Assembly: GCA_902567785.1 (NCBI GenBank) | Contig: CACFOR010000002.1 | Span: forward strand, 62,001 to 126,000 | From: an uncultured Pelagibacteraceae bacterium | GTDB lineage: Bacteria > Pseudomonadota > Alphaproteobacteria > Pelagibacterales > Pelagibacteraceae | DNA length: 64,000 nucleotides | Reading direction: 5' to 3' | Shown: positions 25,535 through 35,924 of the stretch, one piece after another | How the letters are laid out: the number at the start of each line of letters is the position of its first letter | Numbering within the stretch: the first letter of the stretch is position 1 | Notes under the pieces: model-generated | Told to the model about the DNA's origin: nothing | Database searches by the model: none | What the model saw: only the letters and a program-made list of their open reading frames with translations | Translations under genes and position numbers: made by a program

Positions 25535-26866
25535 ATGACAATCTATGCTTTATCATCAGGACCAGGAACATCTGGAATAGCTGTAATAAGAGTTTCAGGT
25601 AAAAATACTACAGAAGTAATAAAAAGATTAACTGGAACGAGTTTACCTAAACCAAGAATGGCTACCCTCAAAAAATTCAATAAAAGTGGGGGAAAAAAGC
25701 TGATTGATGAAGGGGTAATTTTATGGTTTCCCGGTCCAAATAGCTACACAGGTGAAGATTTAGCAGAATTTCATGTGCATGGTAGCCGCGCTGTTATTAA
25801 AGCTATGCATTTGGCTATATCAAAGATAAAAAATTGTCGTCTAGCAGAGCCAGGAGAATTTACCAAAAGGGCATTTCAAAATGGAAGAATAAATTTGCTA
25901 AAAGCTGAAAGTGTTGCTGATCTTATTTCGGCAGAAACAGAAATTCAAAGAAAACAAGCTCTAGAAATTATGAGTGGCAAATCCTCAGACAAGTATAATT
26001 CATGGAGAGATAAACTTCTTAAAATTTTATCACATATTGAAGCTAAAATTGATTTTCCCGATGAAGATTTGCCTAAAAATATTATTAATGAAATACAAAA
26101 AAAATCCAGTGGTGTTTTAAAAGAAATTAAAAAAGCATTAAATGATCAAAAAGTGGGAGAAAGGATCAGAGAGGGTTTTAAGATCGCAATCTTGGGACCT
26201 CCTAATTCTGGTAAATCCAGCCTATTAAATTATCTTTCAAAACGTGATGTTGCTATTGTTTCCGAAATAGCTGGGACAACTAGAGATGTTATAGAAACAC
26301 ATTTGAATCTCGACGGATATCCCGTGATAGCTTCTGATACCGCAGGAATTAGAAACTCAAAAAATGAAATAGAAAAAAAAGGAATTAAAATAGCTTTAAA
26401 AAGAGCTGAGGATGCCGACTTAAAGTTGATAATTGTTTCTGCAAAAAACGTTGGTTTTACTGCCCTTTTGAAGAAATTATTAACGAAAAATGCTATTTTA
26501 GTCGTAAATAAATCTGATTTAGTTAAAGGAAAATTAAATAACAAATTTAAAAAATATGATCATGTTTTAATATCTATTAAAAAAGATTTAAATTTAAATA
26601 AATTAATTTTAAAAATAAAAAGTAAATTAAAAAATAAATTTACAACAACTGAAGAAATTTTAATTACTAGAGAAAGACATAGGCAAAATTTAATAAATTG
26701 CGTTCAGCACTTAGAAAAATTTCATAACAAGAAATCAGCTGAGGATTTTGATAAAGCTGCAGAAGATTTAAGGCTAGCTACAAGACATCTCGGTATGATC
26801 GTTGGAAAAGTAGATGTAGAAGAGCTATTAGGTAGCATTTTCAACGATTTTTGCATTGGTAAATAA
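25535..26866 (+). CDS. mnmE: tRNA U34 5-carboxymethylaminomethyl modification GTPase MnmE
   Basis: With MnmG, it modifies the wobble uridine of several tRNAs. Of its 443 residues, the N-terminal formyl-THF-binding domain opens with IYALSSGPGTSGIAVIRVSG. The GTPase G1 loop is GPPNSGKSSLLN (about 222-233), G2/G3 are GTTRDVIE and SDTAGIRNS, and G4 is VVNKSD. The C-terminal catalytic FCIGK motif is intact. The gene starts 3 bases after the TPR-sulfotransferase stop and leads the mnmE-mnmG-rsmG-parA-parB run. Confidence 0.98.
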   Translation: MTIYALSSGPGTSGIAVIRVSGKNTTEVIKRLTGTSLPKPRMATLKKFNKSGGKKLIDEGVILWFPGPNSYTGEDLAEFHVHGSRAVIKAMHLAISKIKNCRLAEPGEFTKRAFQNGRINLLKAESVADLISAETEIQRKQALEIMSGKSSDKYNSWRDKLLKILSHIEAKIDFPDEDLPKNIINEIQKKSSGVLKEIKKALNDQKVGERIREGFKIAILGPPNSGKSSLLNYLSKRDVAIVSEIAGTTRDVIETHLNLDGYPVIASDTAGIRNSKNEIEKKGIKIALKRAEDADLKLIIVSAKNVGFTALLKKLLTKNAILVVNKSDLVKGKLNNKFKKYDHVLISIKKDLNLNKLILKIKSKLKNKFTTTEEILITRERHRQNLINCVQHLEKFHNKKSAEDFDKAAEDLRLATRHLGMIVGKVDVEELLGSIFNDFCIGK

Positions 26867-26913
26867 AACAGCAATCAGCTTGTAAATCGATATATCATCT
26901 ATAAATTCAAACT

Positions 26914-28788
26914 ATGAAGGATGATTTGTCATTTGATGTGGTAGTGATTGGTGGAGGTCACGCAGGCTGCGAAGCTGCTGCTGCCTCAGCTCGAATGGGA
27001 GTAAATACTGGTCTATTTACTCATAAAATAGAAACTATAGGCGAGATGTCTTGTAACCCAGCTATTGGAGGTTTGGGTAAAGGACACCTAGTAAAAGAAA
27101 TCGACGCTCTAGATGGAGTGATGGGTGTGGTGGCTGACAAATCAGGAATTCAATTTAGATTACTAAATAGAAGTAGAGGACCAGCCGTAAGAGGTCCCAG
27201 AACTCAGTCAGATCGAGCTTTATATAAGAAATATATGCAGAAAACACTCCTAAGTTATTGTAATTTAAGGGTTTTTTCAGACCCTGTAATTGAGTTCATT
27301 TTTGATAAAAATTTGGTAGTTGGGTTTCACACCAAGTCAGGAAAAAAAATTAATTGCAAAAAAATGATTTTAACTACAGGAACTTTTCTAAACGGACTCA
27401 TCCATATTGGTGATGAAAGAACCCCAGCAGGCCGTCATAATGAAAAACCTTCCACGGGATTAAGTGAGCAGTTAGAAAAATTTAAAATAAAACTAGGAAG
27501 ACTAAAAACTGGAACTCCACCGCGATTAGATGGGTCTACAATAAATTATGAAAATTTGGAAAAGCAAGATGCCGATACTGATCCAGAATATTTTTCTTTT
27601 TTAACAAAAAAAACTTATAATAAACAAATTGCATGCAGCGTTACCTATACAAATAAAAAAGTTCACGAAATCATAAAAAAAAATTTAAAAAAAAGTGCAA
27701 TGTACTCTGGAAGCATTAAAGGTGTTGGGCCCAGATACTGTCCTTCTATAGAAGACAAGATTGTAAAATTTTCTGATAAGACAAGACATCAAATTTTTTT
27801 AGAACCTGAGGGTCTAAATGATAACACGGTTTACCCAAATGGTATTTCTACGTCTTTACCAGCTGATATACAGGCTGAAATATTGAGTGAAATCAATGGG
27901 TTAGAGAGAACTCGAATAATACGACCTGGATATGCTATTGAGTATGATTATGTCGATCCTAGAGAGCTGAATTCTACTTTGGAAACAAAAAAAATAAAAT
28001 CACTTTACTTAGCGGGTCAAATAAATGGAACAACAGGCTATGAAGAAGCGGCAGCTCAGGGACTGATGGCAGGAATTAATGCTGCTTTATCAATTAAAAA
28101 ACAGGAACCACTAATTTTAGATCGAGCCCAAGCCTACATAGGAGTCATGATAGATGATTTAGTTACAAAGGGAGTTGCTGAACCGTATCGGATGTTTACA
28201 TCACGAGCTGAATATAGATTAAGTTTGAGAGCAGACAATGCAGATACTCGATTAACTCAAATCGGAATTAATATTGGTCTGATCGAAGCTGAGAGAGCTG
28301 ATTTATATACTAAAAAAGTTAACAAAATCAATGAGTTAACTAATACCTTAAAAAGTATGAAAATATCTCCAAATGAGGCTCAAAAATTTAATATTAAGAT
28401 AGCAAAAGATGGAGTGAAAAGGTCCGCCTTTGAAATTTTATCAAGGGATGGTGTTACTTTCAACAAGTTAAGATCTATTTGGAACAGAATACCTAAAGCA
28501 AAAAGAGATGAAGAAGAACAAATTGAAATAAGCGCACATTATTCAGGTTACCTAGAAAAACAAAAGGCTGATATTATTGCATTTAGAAAGGATGAGAATT
28601 TGTTAATACCTGAAAATATTGATTATTCTAAATTAAGCGGGTTATCTAATGAGGTAAAAAGCAAATTTAAGCTTATAAGACCTAAAACATTAGGTCAGGC
28701 CCTTAGAATTGATGGAATTACACCTGCTGCTGCATATATTTTGCTATCACATGTAAAAAAGGGGAAAGAAAAGTTAAAAAGAGCATAG
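26914..28788 (+). CDS. mnmG: tRNA uridine-5-carboxymethylaminomethyl(34) synthesis enzyme MnmG
   Basis: FAD-dependent partner of MnmE. The 624-residue product begins with the Rossmann motif [51 protein letters not shown] and [15 protein letters not shown] are MnmG signatures. The C-terminal helical domain (about 550-624) binds MnmE and tRNA. The 47-base gap from mnmE holds no recognised motif. rsmG starts on the next base after its stop. Confidence 0.98.
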   Translation: MKDDLSFDVVVIGGGHAGCEAAAASARMGVNTGLFTHKIETIGEMSCNPAIGGLGKGHLVKEIDALDGVMGVVADKSGIQFRLLNRSRGPAVRGPRTQSDRALYKKYMQKTLLSYCNLRVFSDPVIEFIFDKNLVVGFHTKSGKKINCKKMILTTGTFLNGLIHIGDERTPAGRHNEKPSTGLSEQLEKFKIKLGRLKTGTPPRLDGSTINYENLEKQDADTDPEYFSFLTKKTYNKQIACSVTYTNKKVHEIIKKNLKKSAMYSGSIKGVGPRYCPSIEDKIVKFSDKTRHQIFLEPEGLNDNTVYPNGISTSLPADIQAEILSEINGLERTRIIRPGYAIEYDYVDPRELNSTLETKKIKSLYLAGQINGTTGYEEAAAQGLMAGINAALSIKKQEPLILDRAQAYIGVMIDDLVTKGVAEPYRMFTSRAEYRLSLRADNADTRLTQIGINIGLIEAERADLYTKKVNKINELTNTLKSMKISPNEAQKFNIKIAKDGVKRSAFEILSRDGVTFNKLRSIWNRIPKAKRDEEEQIEISAHYSGYLEKQKADIIAFRKDENLLIPENIDYSKLSGLSNEVKSKFKLIRPKTLGQALRIDGITPAAAYILLSHVKKGKEKLKRA

Positions 28789-29424
28789 ATGGGTAAGGCT
28801 ATCCAGATAGACACCTTCAGTAGAATTACGCAAGTTTCACGTGAAACAATCCTAAGTTTAAAGACATATGAAGACAGCCTAATTAATGCAAATAAAACAC
28901 TAAATTTAATTGGAAAGTCAACAATTGAAGAAATTTGGATAAGGCATTTCCTAGATAGTGCTCAAGTCATTGATTTTATTGATAAAAATAATAAAAGCTT
29001 GATAGATATAGGTTCTGGGGCAGGTTTTCCCGGTCTAGTACTGGCAATTCTACTAAAAGATAGAAAGATACCAATAAAAGTAAAGTTAATTGAAAAAAGT
29101 CCAAAAAAAGTAAAATTTTTAAAAAAAATTATTAATGAACTTAGACTTAGTGTTGAGGTAATAGAGAAAAATATTTTGCAATATCCAAAAAAATTGTCCG
29201 AAGATGTTTTTGTTGTTAGAGCCTTCAAACCATTAAATATAATTTTAGAACTTATTCACAATCAGGCTGAAAATTGGAAAAAAATTTTTATTTTTCTAGG
29301 AAAAACGGGTCATACCCAATTACTTCAAGCTTCAAAAAGTTGGGATATGAAGTATAAGCAAAGACAGAGTGTTACGAGCAATGATTCGATAATAATTGAG
29401 GTAAATAGTATTAAAAAAAAATAA
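28789..29424 (+). CDS. rsmG: 16S rRNA (guanine527-N7)-methyltransferase RsmG
   Basis: SAM-dependent methyltransferase acting on G527 of 16S rRNA. It has 211 residues. SAM motif I is LIDIGSGAGFPGLVLAI, followed by VKLIEKSPKKVKFLKKI and VVRAFKPLN. The N-terminal residues ITQVSRETILSL are encoded by a parS-like palindrome, a known arrangement in which VSRET reads across TTTCACGTGAAAC. It is contiguous with mnmG and 1 base upstream of parA. Confidence 0.97.
   Translation: MGKAIQIDTFSRITQVSRETILSLKTYEDSLINANKTLNLIGKSTIEEIWIRHFLDSAQVIDFIDKNNKSLIDIGSGAGFPGLVLAILLKDRKIPIKVKLIEKSPKKVKFLKKIINELRLSVEVIEKNILQYPKKLSEDVFVVRAFKPLNIILELIHNQAENWKKIFIFLGKTGHTQLLQASKSWDMKYKQRQSVTSNDSIIIEVNSIKKK
28833..28848. 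promoter_or_regulatory. parS: parS centromere site inside rsmG
   Basis: AGTTTCACGTGAAACA matches the bacterial parS consensus TGTTTCACGTGAAACA at 15 of 16 positions, and its 14-base core (28834-28847) is a perfect palindrome. It lies about 1.4 kb upstream of parB and about 11 kb from the putative origin, as expected for a ParB nucleation site. I saw no second copy of the core in the window. Confidence 0.93.
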
Positions 29425-29425
29425 A

Positions 29426-30226
29426 TTGAAAAATACTCAAATAATTTCTGTAATTAATCAAAAAGGTGGGGTAGGAAAAACTACTACAGTAATAAATTTA
29501 GCAACAGCACTTACTTTTCACAATAAAAAAATTTTAATAATTGATCTTGATCCCCAAGGTAATGCTACAACAGGATTTGGGTTATCAAATAATGATAGTG
29601 AAAAAACGATTTATGATGTGTTAAACGGTAACTCAAAATTTGAAGATACAATTAAGGATACAAAAATAGATAATTTAAAAATCATTTCTTCAAATGTAGA
29701 CCTGTCTGGTTTAGAAGTAGAAACTGCTAGTGAAAATAGAAGAGCTTTTTTATTAAAAGATAAAATAGAAAGCTTCATTAATAGTTCTAAAAATGATTTT
29801 TCATATATTTTTATTGACTGCCCTCCTTCGCTAAGTTTACTTACAGTAATGTCTCTTGTGGTTGCCAATTCCCTAATTGTTCCTCTTCAAGCAGAATTTT
29901 TTGCACTAGAAGGTCTAAGCCAATTGATGAAAACTATTGAAAGAGTTAGAGTTAAATTAAATCCTGCGTTACAAATCAGAGGCGTCCTTTTAACAATGTT
30001 TGATAGGAGAAATAAACTTTCTAATCAAGTGGATACAGAAGCAAGAAAATTTTTTAATGAAAAAGTTTATAAAACAGTTATTCCAAGAAATGTAAGACTT
30101 TCCGAGGCACCATCGCATGGTATTCCAATTTTAGTATATGATAAATTATGCGCTGGAAGCAAATCTTATTCAAATTTTGCCGATGAGTTTTTAAAGCAGG
30201 AAAATGTAATGGAAACCGCAGCATAA
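29426..30226 (+). CDS. parA: Chromosome partitioning ATPase ParA (Soj)
   Basis: Moves the ParB-bound origin region during segregation. It is 266 residues from TTG 29426, one base after the rsmG stop. The deviant Walker A motif is NQKGGVGKTTTVINLA with the signature Lys, then LIIDLDPQGNATTGFGLS and Walker B YIFIDCPPSLSLLT. The nonspecific DNA-binding basic residues of the C-terminal half are consistent (RVRVKLN, then RKFFNEKVYKTVIPRNVRLSEAP). parB follows after 3 bases. Confidence 0.97.
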   Translation: MKNTQIISVINQKGGVGKTTTVINLATALTFHNKKILIIDLDPQGNATTGFGLSNNDSEKTIYDVLNGNSKFEDTIKDTKIDNLKIISSNVDLSGLEVETASENRRAFLLKDKIESFINSSKNDFSYIFIDCPPSLSLLTVMSLVVANSLIVPLQAEFFALEGLSQLMKTIERVRVKLNPALQIRGVLLTMFDRRNKLSNQVDTEARKFFNEKVYKTVIPRNVRLSEAPSHGIPILVYDKLCAGSKSYSNFADEFLKQENVMETAA

Positions 30227-30229
30227 AGC

Positions 30230-31075
30230 ATGGAAAATAAGTTAAAAAAAGGTTTAGGGAGAGGGCTTTCATCGTTATTAGGTGATTCCACAAAAAAAAT
30301 TGAGACTAGTAAAATTTCCATAAAAGATTTATCTAGAAATAAATTTCAACCAAGAAAACACTTTGACAAAGAAGGATTGGAAGACTTAACGAACTCAATT
30401 AAAGAACAAGGAATTATCCAACCGATAGTAGTTAGACCTGATAAATTGAACAGTGGTAAATATGAAATTATTGCAGGTGAAAGAAGGTGGTTAGCATCAC
30501 AAAATGCGGGGTTGCACGAAGTTCCAGTAGTCATTTTAAACATCGATGATGTAAAGTCATTGGAGTTTGCTATAGTTGAAAATGTTCAAAGACAAGATCT
30601 CAATCCAATCGAAGAAGCTCAAGGGTACCAAAAGTTAACTGATGATTTTGGGTATAATCAGGAAAAATTATCTAAATTTATTGGCAAAAGCAGAAGTTAT
30701 ATAGCTAATTCATTAAGATTGCTATCTCTTCCAGAAGAAATTCTTATAATGGTTCAGAAAGGTAATTTGTCAGCTGGTCACGCAAGAACTCTAATTGGTT
30801 TAAATAATTCTACTGAAATTGCAAAAAAAATATTTGAAAAAAAACTTTCCGTACGTCAGTCAGAAATTTTAACAAAACAATTCAGAGATAAAAAATTTAA
30901 ACTTGTATCTAAAAAAGATCCAAATATTCTTGATTTACAAAAAGATTTAGAAGAAAAAACTGGATTAAATGTTTCTATTAATAATAAAAAAAATAATTCA
31001 GGTACAATTACATTTGAATATAAATATCTTGATCAATTGGATAAAATTATAGATTCAATTAAGAAGAACTACTAG
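30230..31075 (+). CDS. parB: Chromosome partitioning protein ParB (CTP-dependent clamp)
   Basis: Binds parS and spreads as a CTP-loaded sliding clamp. It has 281 residues. The N-terminal KGLGRGLSSLLGD contains the ParA-contact region. The CTP-binding domain shows QPRKHFDKEGLEDLTNSI and GERRWLASQNAGL. The helix-turn-helix that reads parS is QEKLSKFIGKSRSYIANSLR, followed by LSAGHARTLIGL. The C-terminal dimer domain ends at residue 281. The last 17 bases overlap the 3' end of the convergent holA. Confidence 0.97.
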   Translation: MENKLKKGLGRGLSSLLGDSTKKIETSKISIKDLSRNKFQPRKHFDKEGLEDLTNSIKEQGIIQPIVVRPDKLNSGKYEIIAGERRWLASQNAGLHEVPVVILNIDDVKSLEFAIVENVQRQDLNPIEEAQGYQKLTDDFGYNQEKLSKFIGKSRSYIANSLRLLSLPEEILIMVQKGNLSAGHARTLIGLNNSTEIAKKIFEKKLSVRQSEILTKQFRDKKFKLVSKKDPNILDLQKDLEEKTGLNVSINNKKNNSGTITFEYKYLDQLDKIIDSIKKNY

Positions 31076-32078
31076 CTTTTTTACAAATTTCTGAAAAGAA
31101 ATTAAAGAAAATAGAATTAGATATTTGGGGATTTTTTTTACATAAAAGTTCTGTATAATTAATTTCATCAATTATTTTTTTTAGGTCATCTATTTTCCAT
31201 ATTTTTAATTGTTTTTTTACGAGTGGTTTTTCTTTCCAAAAAATCTGAGGTTTAATTGCATTAATTAGATTATCAATTTGTTCAGTTTTATTTTCCCCTT
31301 CTTTTATTCTTAGTAACCTCTGAATTTTATTACTTAAAATTCTTAGTAAAAGAATTTGATTAACGGCGTTTATGTATAGCTCTGATATAATTTTTCTATA
31401 TTGAGAAATGTTTCCACATAAACATTCGTTTATTAACAAGTCAGATTTATAATCGCCAGAAAAGTTAATTAGTGATTTTAATTCATCTAGTTCTATTTTT
31501 TTTTTGTTAAGCGAAAATGAATGAATTTTTTCAATTTCATTTCTTAAATTATTTCTATCAGAATTAGATTTTTCAATTAATAAATTAATTGCTTCTCTAG
31601 ACAAAGATATATTATTTTTTTTTAATTCTAATTGAGCTATTGTTTCTAAATCTTTTTCGTTATCCATATAACATGCAATACAAACTGCTTTTTTTGTTTT
31701 TTCAAAAAAATCTCTTAATTTAGATTTTTTTTCTAAAACTTGCGAAATAAAGATAAAAAAAATATTTTCTGGATTTTTTTCAAATACATTACTTATTTTT
31801 TTTAAAATTTTATCAGTTGATTCGTAAACGTATATAATTTTTTTACTACCAAACAATGACCCTGAGTAGGCTGCGTTGTAAAAATTTTCGTCATTGTTAA
31901 TAATATCACTTTCATAAAAAGAGGAAGTTTCTAAATCGTTTTCATTTTCTTTTAATAATGAGGTAATAAAATTTTTAATATCTTTTTTTAATCCTATATT
32001 TTCACCATAAATTAAAAAAAAGTTATTTTTTTTAATTTCTAACTTACTTTTTTTAATTTGGTAACTTTTTACTATCAT
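31059..32078 (-). CDS. holA: DNA polymerase III delta subunit (clamp loader)
   Basis: The 339-residue clamp-loader subunit that opens the beta ring. The N-terminal half contains FFLIYGENIGLKKDIKNFI, a degenerate P-loop-like start of HolA, and FIFISQVLEKKSKLRDFFEK. The helical lid SRDAINLLIEKSNSDRNNLRNE-like segment and the C-terminal collar follow. Conservation is low, as usual for delta, but position (parB-holA-lptE-leuS) is the standard alphaproteobacterial order. It overlaps lptE by 4 bases. Confidence 0.88.
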   Translation of the reverse strand: MIVKSYQIKKSKLEIKKNNFFLIYGENIGLKKDIKNFITSLLKENENDLETSSFYESDIINNDENFYNAAYSGSLFGSKKIIYVYESTDKILKKISNVFEKNPENIFFIFISQVLEKKSKLRDFFEKTKKAVCIACYMDNEKDLETIAQLELKKNNISLSREAINLLIEKSNSDRNNLRNEIEKIHSFSLNKKKIELDELKSLINFSGDYKSDLLINECLCGNISQYRKIISELYINAVNQILLLRILSNKIQRLLRIKEGENKTEQIDNLINAIKPQIFWKEKPLVKKQLKIWKIDDLKKIIDEINYTELLCKKNPQISNSIFFNFFSEICKKASSSS

Positions 32079-32560
32079 TTTGTTAAAATATTTTCAGACA
32101 TATTAATTATTAAATCTTGCACTGTTTTGTCCAGTAAGTTTTGTAACGTTCTGTCTTCTAACTTTTTAGTTTCAGAAAATTGATCTTGAACATTATAAGA
32201 GGAAGAAAGTATGAAATTTTGGTTAAGTAGTTCCTTATTATCTAAAAAATCATTTATTATAATTTTTGTGTTTAGTGTGATTTTATACTCTAAAGTTTTA
32301 CCAGTTTTATCTTTAACAGTAGAATTCTTAACTTTTTTTATATCGATGAAAATATCCAAGGCTCTTCCATCTTTTCTATCAGAATTAGCTAATTTATATA
32401 ATTTAGAATAAATTTGGGTTCCTAATTTTTTTTCTCCATTTATAGTATGGCTATTAATTTGAAAGTTTAAATTTGAGGAAAAAATTGGTTTATATCCAGT
32501 ACATTCTTGAATAAATATTAGTAAAAATAATAAAACCGTAAGATTTATAAATTTTTTCAT
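32075..32560 (-). CDS. lptE: LPS-assembly lipoprotein LptE (RlpB-like)
   Basis: Outer-membrane lipoprotein that plugs LptD during lipopolysaccharide insertion. The 161-residue product has a hydrophobic N-terminus ([18 protein letters not shown]) followed by [11 protein letters not shown], resembling the CGxxPxY start of mature LptE. The lipobox is unusual, with Gln-Glu at -2/-1 instead of small residues. The position between leuS and holA, where lptE lies in most proteobacteria, makes the call firm despite weak similarity. It overlaps both neighbours by 4 bases. Confidence 0.82.
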   Translation of the reverse strand: MKKFINLTVLLFLLIFIQECTGYKPIFSSNLNFQINSHTINGEKKLGTQIYSKLYKLANSDRKDGRALDIFIDIKKVKNSTVKDKTGKTLEYKITLNTKIIINDFLDNKELLNQNFILSSSYNVQDQFSETKKLEDRTLQNLLDKTVQDLIINMSENILTK

Positions 32561-35097
32561 TTTTTTGTTATAAAGTTCAAAATTTTATTTTTAATATAAA
32601 TATTCTTTATTATCTCTTTATTTTCTAAGTATTTTAAAACGTTATCAATATTTTTTGATTTTTCTACAATTATATCTTCTTTTGAATTTATTGGTACTTC
32701 TAATATACCTCTTTTTCTTCCATCAACTTGCACCACAACTGTACAATTTTCTTCTTTAAGTAAGTTACTATTATACTTTGGCCAATAAAATTTTTTATTA
32801 ATTTTTTCAGAACACTCATATGCTAAATGTGGCACAAGTGGAATTAACAGCATTATAATTTTTTCCCATTCATTTTGTAGAGTTTCGTTTGATGTTTTAT
32901 TATTGATAAGATGTTGATTAAAAATATTATATATCTCATGTATATTTGCTATCACAACGTTATATTGAAAATTTTCTAAGTTTTTAGTTACATTGTAGAT
33001 AGTTTTATTAACTGTTTTTTTTAGAAAAATGTCTTCTGTTTTACTCTCAGAATTTTTTTTATCTAATATTTCTAAGTTCAATTTCCAAAGTTTTTGAATA
33101 AATTTAAAAGCGGCAGAAACTCCCTCAAGAGACCATTGCACGTCTCTTTCTGGGGGGCTGTCAGATAGTATAAACCACCTAATTGAATCTGCTCCATACA
33201 TATTAATCATCTCTTCCGGGTCAACAGTATTTTTCTTGGATTTTGACATAGCTTCGGAGGGACCAGCTATCACTCTTTTTCCGTCTTTTTTTGAACATAA
33301 ATTTCCATCTGATTTTTTTTCTACTTCATCAGGATATAGCCATTGATTTTTTTCATTTTTATAAGTTTGGTGACAAACCATTCCTTGAGTAAACAAACTT
33401 TTAAATGGTTCTACATAACTAAATTTTTTATTATTAAATCCTAGTGTTCTCATAAAAAATCTAGAATAAAGTAAATGTAATATCGCATGTTCTACCCCGC
33501 CTATATACTGATCTACTGGCATCCAGTATTTAACTTCACTTAAGTCATATCCATATGTTTTATGCTTTGGTGAACAAAATCTTAAGAAATACCAAGATGA
33601 GTCAACAAATGTATCTAAAGTATCTGTTTCTCTAACCACTTTTTCTCCAGACGAAAGTTTGGTGTATTTCCACTTAGAGTGTTTTTCAAGAGGATTGCCA
33701 TTTACATTAAGGTCAACATCATTAGGTAGCAGCACAGGTAGATTTTTTTTTTTAAGAGGAATAGTTTTGCCTTTTTTGTTATAAACAATAGGAATAGGAC
33801 AACCCCAATATCTTTGTCTAGAAACACCCCAATCTTTAAGTCTATATGTAATTTTTTTTCTTCCTAATTTTTTCTTAGTAATTATGGTGATTATTTTTTT
33901 TATTGCTTCATTTACTTCTAAGCCATTTAAAAAGTGGGAGTTAAATAAAGTTCCTTCACCCGTGTAAGCTTCATTTTTGATAACAAAATTGTCAGAATTA
34001 ATATTTTGCGGTTTAACTACGGGTAATACCTTTAGTTTATATTTATTTGCAAAATCTAAGTCTCGCTGATCATGTGCCGGACAACCAAATATTGCACCCG
34101 TTCCATAATCCATCAATACAAAGTTCGCAAAATAAATTGGGAGTTTAATTTTTTTATCCAAGGGATTTAACGCAAATAAACCAGTATCAAAGCCGATTTT
34201 TTCAGCAATAGCCAATGCCTCTTCTGTAGTTCCTATCTTGGAACATTTTGACTTAAAAGAAATAAAATCATTATTTTTTTCAAAAATTTTTGAAACTGGA
34301 TGATCTAGCGAAAGTGCAATAAAGGAAGCACCAAATATTGTATCCGGTCTAGTAGTAAAAACTTTTATTTTGTCAAATTTGTTTTTCTTATCAATTTTAA
34401 AATTAATTTCACATCCATATGATTTTCCTATCCAATTTTTTTGCATAAGTTTAACTTTGTCTGGCCAATTATCTAATTTTTCTAATCCATCTAATAAATT
34501 TTGAGAAAATTTTTTAATATTAAAAAACCACTGAGAAAGTTTTTTTCTTTCCACAGGAACACCAGAACGCCAACCTTTACCATCAATTACTTGCTCATTA
34601 GCCAAAACCGTTTGTTCTGCGGGGTCCCAATTTACATATGTGTCTTTTTTATAAACTAGTTTTTTACTATATAACTCAAGGAAAAATTCTTGTTGATGTT
34701 TATAATATTCAGGATCACAAGTTGATATTTCGCGATTCCAATCTAAAGAAAGTCCTAAAAGTTTTAATTGTCTTTTCATAGTAATTATATTTTTTTTAGT
34801 CCAATCTTTAGGATGAAGATTGTTTTCACGAGCTGCATTTTCCGCAGGTAAACCGAATGAATCCCAACCCATCGGGTGTAATACGTTGAATCCTAAAAGT
34901 TTTTTGTATCGAGCTAATACATCTCCAATAGTATAATTACGTACGTGCCCCATATGTATTTTTCCTGAAGGGTATGGAAACATTTCAAGACAATAAAATT
35001 TTCTTTTATTTTTATCTAAATTAGCAGTATTAACTTTTTTTTTTGACCAAATTTCCTGCCATTTTTTTTCAACAACTTTAATATTGTATCTTTCCAT
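32557..35097 (-). CDS. leuS: Leucyl-tRNA synthetase
   Basis: Class I synthetase that charges tRNA-Leu. The 846 residues contain the HIGH-type motif [17 protein letters not shown] (about 43-59). The editing (CP1) domain shows [13 protein letters not shown] and [15 protein letters not shown]. The KMSKS-type motif is [15 protein letters not shown], with the Met-Ser-Lys-Ser core. The anticodon-binding and C-terminal domains are complete (QVDGRKRG near the end). It overlaps lptE by 4 bases; 29 bases separate it from the upstream DUF3576 gene. Confidence 0.98.
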   Translation of the reverse strand: MERYNIKVVEKKWQEIWSKKKVNTANLDKNKRKFYCLEMFPYPSGKIHMGHVRNYTIGDVLARYKKLLGFNVLHPMGWDSFGLPAENAARENNLHPKDWTKKNIITMKRQLKLLGLSLDWNREISTCDPEYYKHQQEFFLELYSKKLVYKKDTYVNWDPAEQTVLANEQVIDGKGWRSGVPVERKKLSQWFFNIKKFSQNLLDGLEKLDNWPDKVKLMQKNWIGKSYGCEINFKIDKKNKFDKIKVFTTRPDTIFGASFIALSLDHPVSKIFEKNNDFISFKSKCSKIGTTEEALAIAEKIGFDTGLFALNPLDKKIKLPIYFANFVLMDYGTGAIFGCPAHDQRDLDFANKYKLKVLPVVKPQNINSDNFVIKNEAYTGEGTLFNSHFLNGLEVNEAIKKIITIITKKKLGRKKITYRLKDWGVSRQRYWGCPIPIVYNKKGKTIPLKKKNLPVLLPNDVDLNVNGNPLEKHSKWKYTKLSSGEKVVRETDTLDTFVDSSWYFLRFCSPKHKTYGYDLSEVKYWMPVDQYIGGVEHAILHLLYSRFFMRTLGFNNKKFSYVEPFKSLFTQGMVCHQTYKNEKNQWLYPDEVEKKSDGNLCSKKDGKRVIAGPSEAMSKSKKNTVDPEEMINMYGADSIRWFILSDSPPERDVQWSLEGVSAAFKFIQKLWKLNLEILDKKNSESKTEDIFLKKTVNKTIYNVTKNLENFQYNVVIANIHEIYNIFNQHLINNKTSNETLQNEWEKIIMLLIPLVPHLAYECSEKINKKFYWPKYNSNLLKEENCTVVVQVDGRKRGILEVPINSKEDIIVEKSKNIDNVLKYLENKEIIKNIYIKNKILNFITKK

Positions 35098-35126
35098 TAT
35101 TAGAAAATTATATTTTATAAAATATT

Positions 35127-35699
35127 TTATTTTAAATCAGATCTCTTGTACTTTTTTTTATATTTTTTATTGAATTCTTTTTCAAAAATTATTGCTTTTT
35201 TGAGTATAGCTACTTGTAATTCATGCTCTAATGCAGAACTTATTTTTGTGACTTTACAAGTTTGCTGTACGCTACATATTTTTTTATGAACAATTATTTT
35301 AAGTCCATCAGATCTTATTTCATTTGTTAGAAATCTTACGGTGATTTTAATCGACTCATCTTGTGAAGTTCCTTCGTTATACCAATCAGTTGTTATAATT
35401 CCCCCAGAATAATCAACATTTGATAATGGTAAAAAGTCGAGTATTTCTAATGTTGCTCTCCACATAGGATTTGAACTGGCAAATTGATAATTTGTTCCAC
35501 CACTTCCTGAATCCATCATCTTTCCGAAAGACATTCCTTTACCTTCTTCTAAATTTTTCTTTACTCTCTCTTTGGAATTTGGAGATACTACTCTTGCGTC
35601 TGAAGGTTCATAAATTCCGCAGGAATTTAATAGGCTAAAGACGACAATTCCAGATATTAGAATCTGTACTCTTTTTGAGATATATTTTAAAATGGCCAT
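35127..35699 (-). CDS. DUF3576 domain lipoprotein
   Basis: A 190-residue envelope protein whose signal sequence ends in a lipobox ([14 protein letters not shown], Cys at about 27). The remainder matches DUF3576, an alphaproteobacterial family regularly found upstream of leu[21 protein letters not shown], then [13 protein letters not shown] and [16 protein letters not shown]. Function unknown; the genetic link to leuS-lptE-holA suggests an outer-membrane role, which is inference. It diverges from the porin promoter region. Confidence 0.85.
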   Translation of the reverse strand: MAILKYISKRVQILISGIVVFSLLNSCGIYEPSDARVVSPNSKERVKKNLEEGKGMSFGKMMDSGSGGTNYQFASSNPMWRATLEILDFLPLSNVDYSGGIITTDWYNEGTSQDESIKITVRFLTNEIRSDGLKIIVHKKICSVQQTCKVTKISSALEHELQVAILKKAIIFEKEFNKKYKKKYKRSDLK

Positions 35700-35924
35700 T
35701 AATTTATAATATATGTTTATTACATAAAATCTCCTTTGAAAATGACAATTAAGAGATAGAAAAAAGCTAGTAAAATCAGTGTAAATTTAACAACTTGAAT
35801 TAGTGTTGTAAATTTATCACAAAGTCAAAAAATATTGATATTAAATGCTTATTAAGATTTTTTTCACTTATTACAGTGTTATTTTAGCACCATTCATATG
35901 AATAATAATAATAAGGAGATAATT
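35700..35924 (+). promoter_or_regulatory. Upstream control region of the tandem porins
   Basis: This 225-base region before the first porin holds two copies of TGTAAATTTA (35780-35789 and 35807-35816), 27 bases apart, with an ACAAC/GTTGT inverted repeat between them. A good ribosome site, AAGGAG at 35913-35918, precedes ATG 35925 and decides the start. I could not single out a convincing -35/-10 pair. The repeats may be operator half sites. Confidence 0.45.

Noticed and set aside
35821-35897. A sigma-70 -35/-10 pair for the porins
   Set aside because: Several AT-rich candidates exist with wrong spacing; none stands out enough to call.
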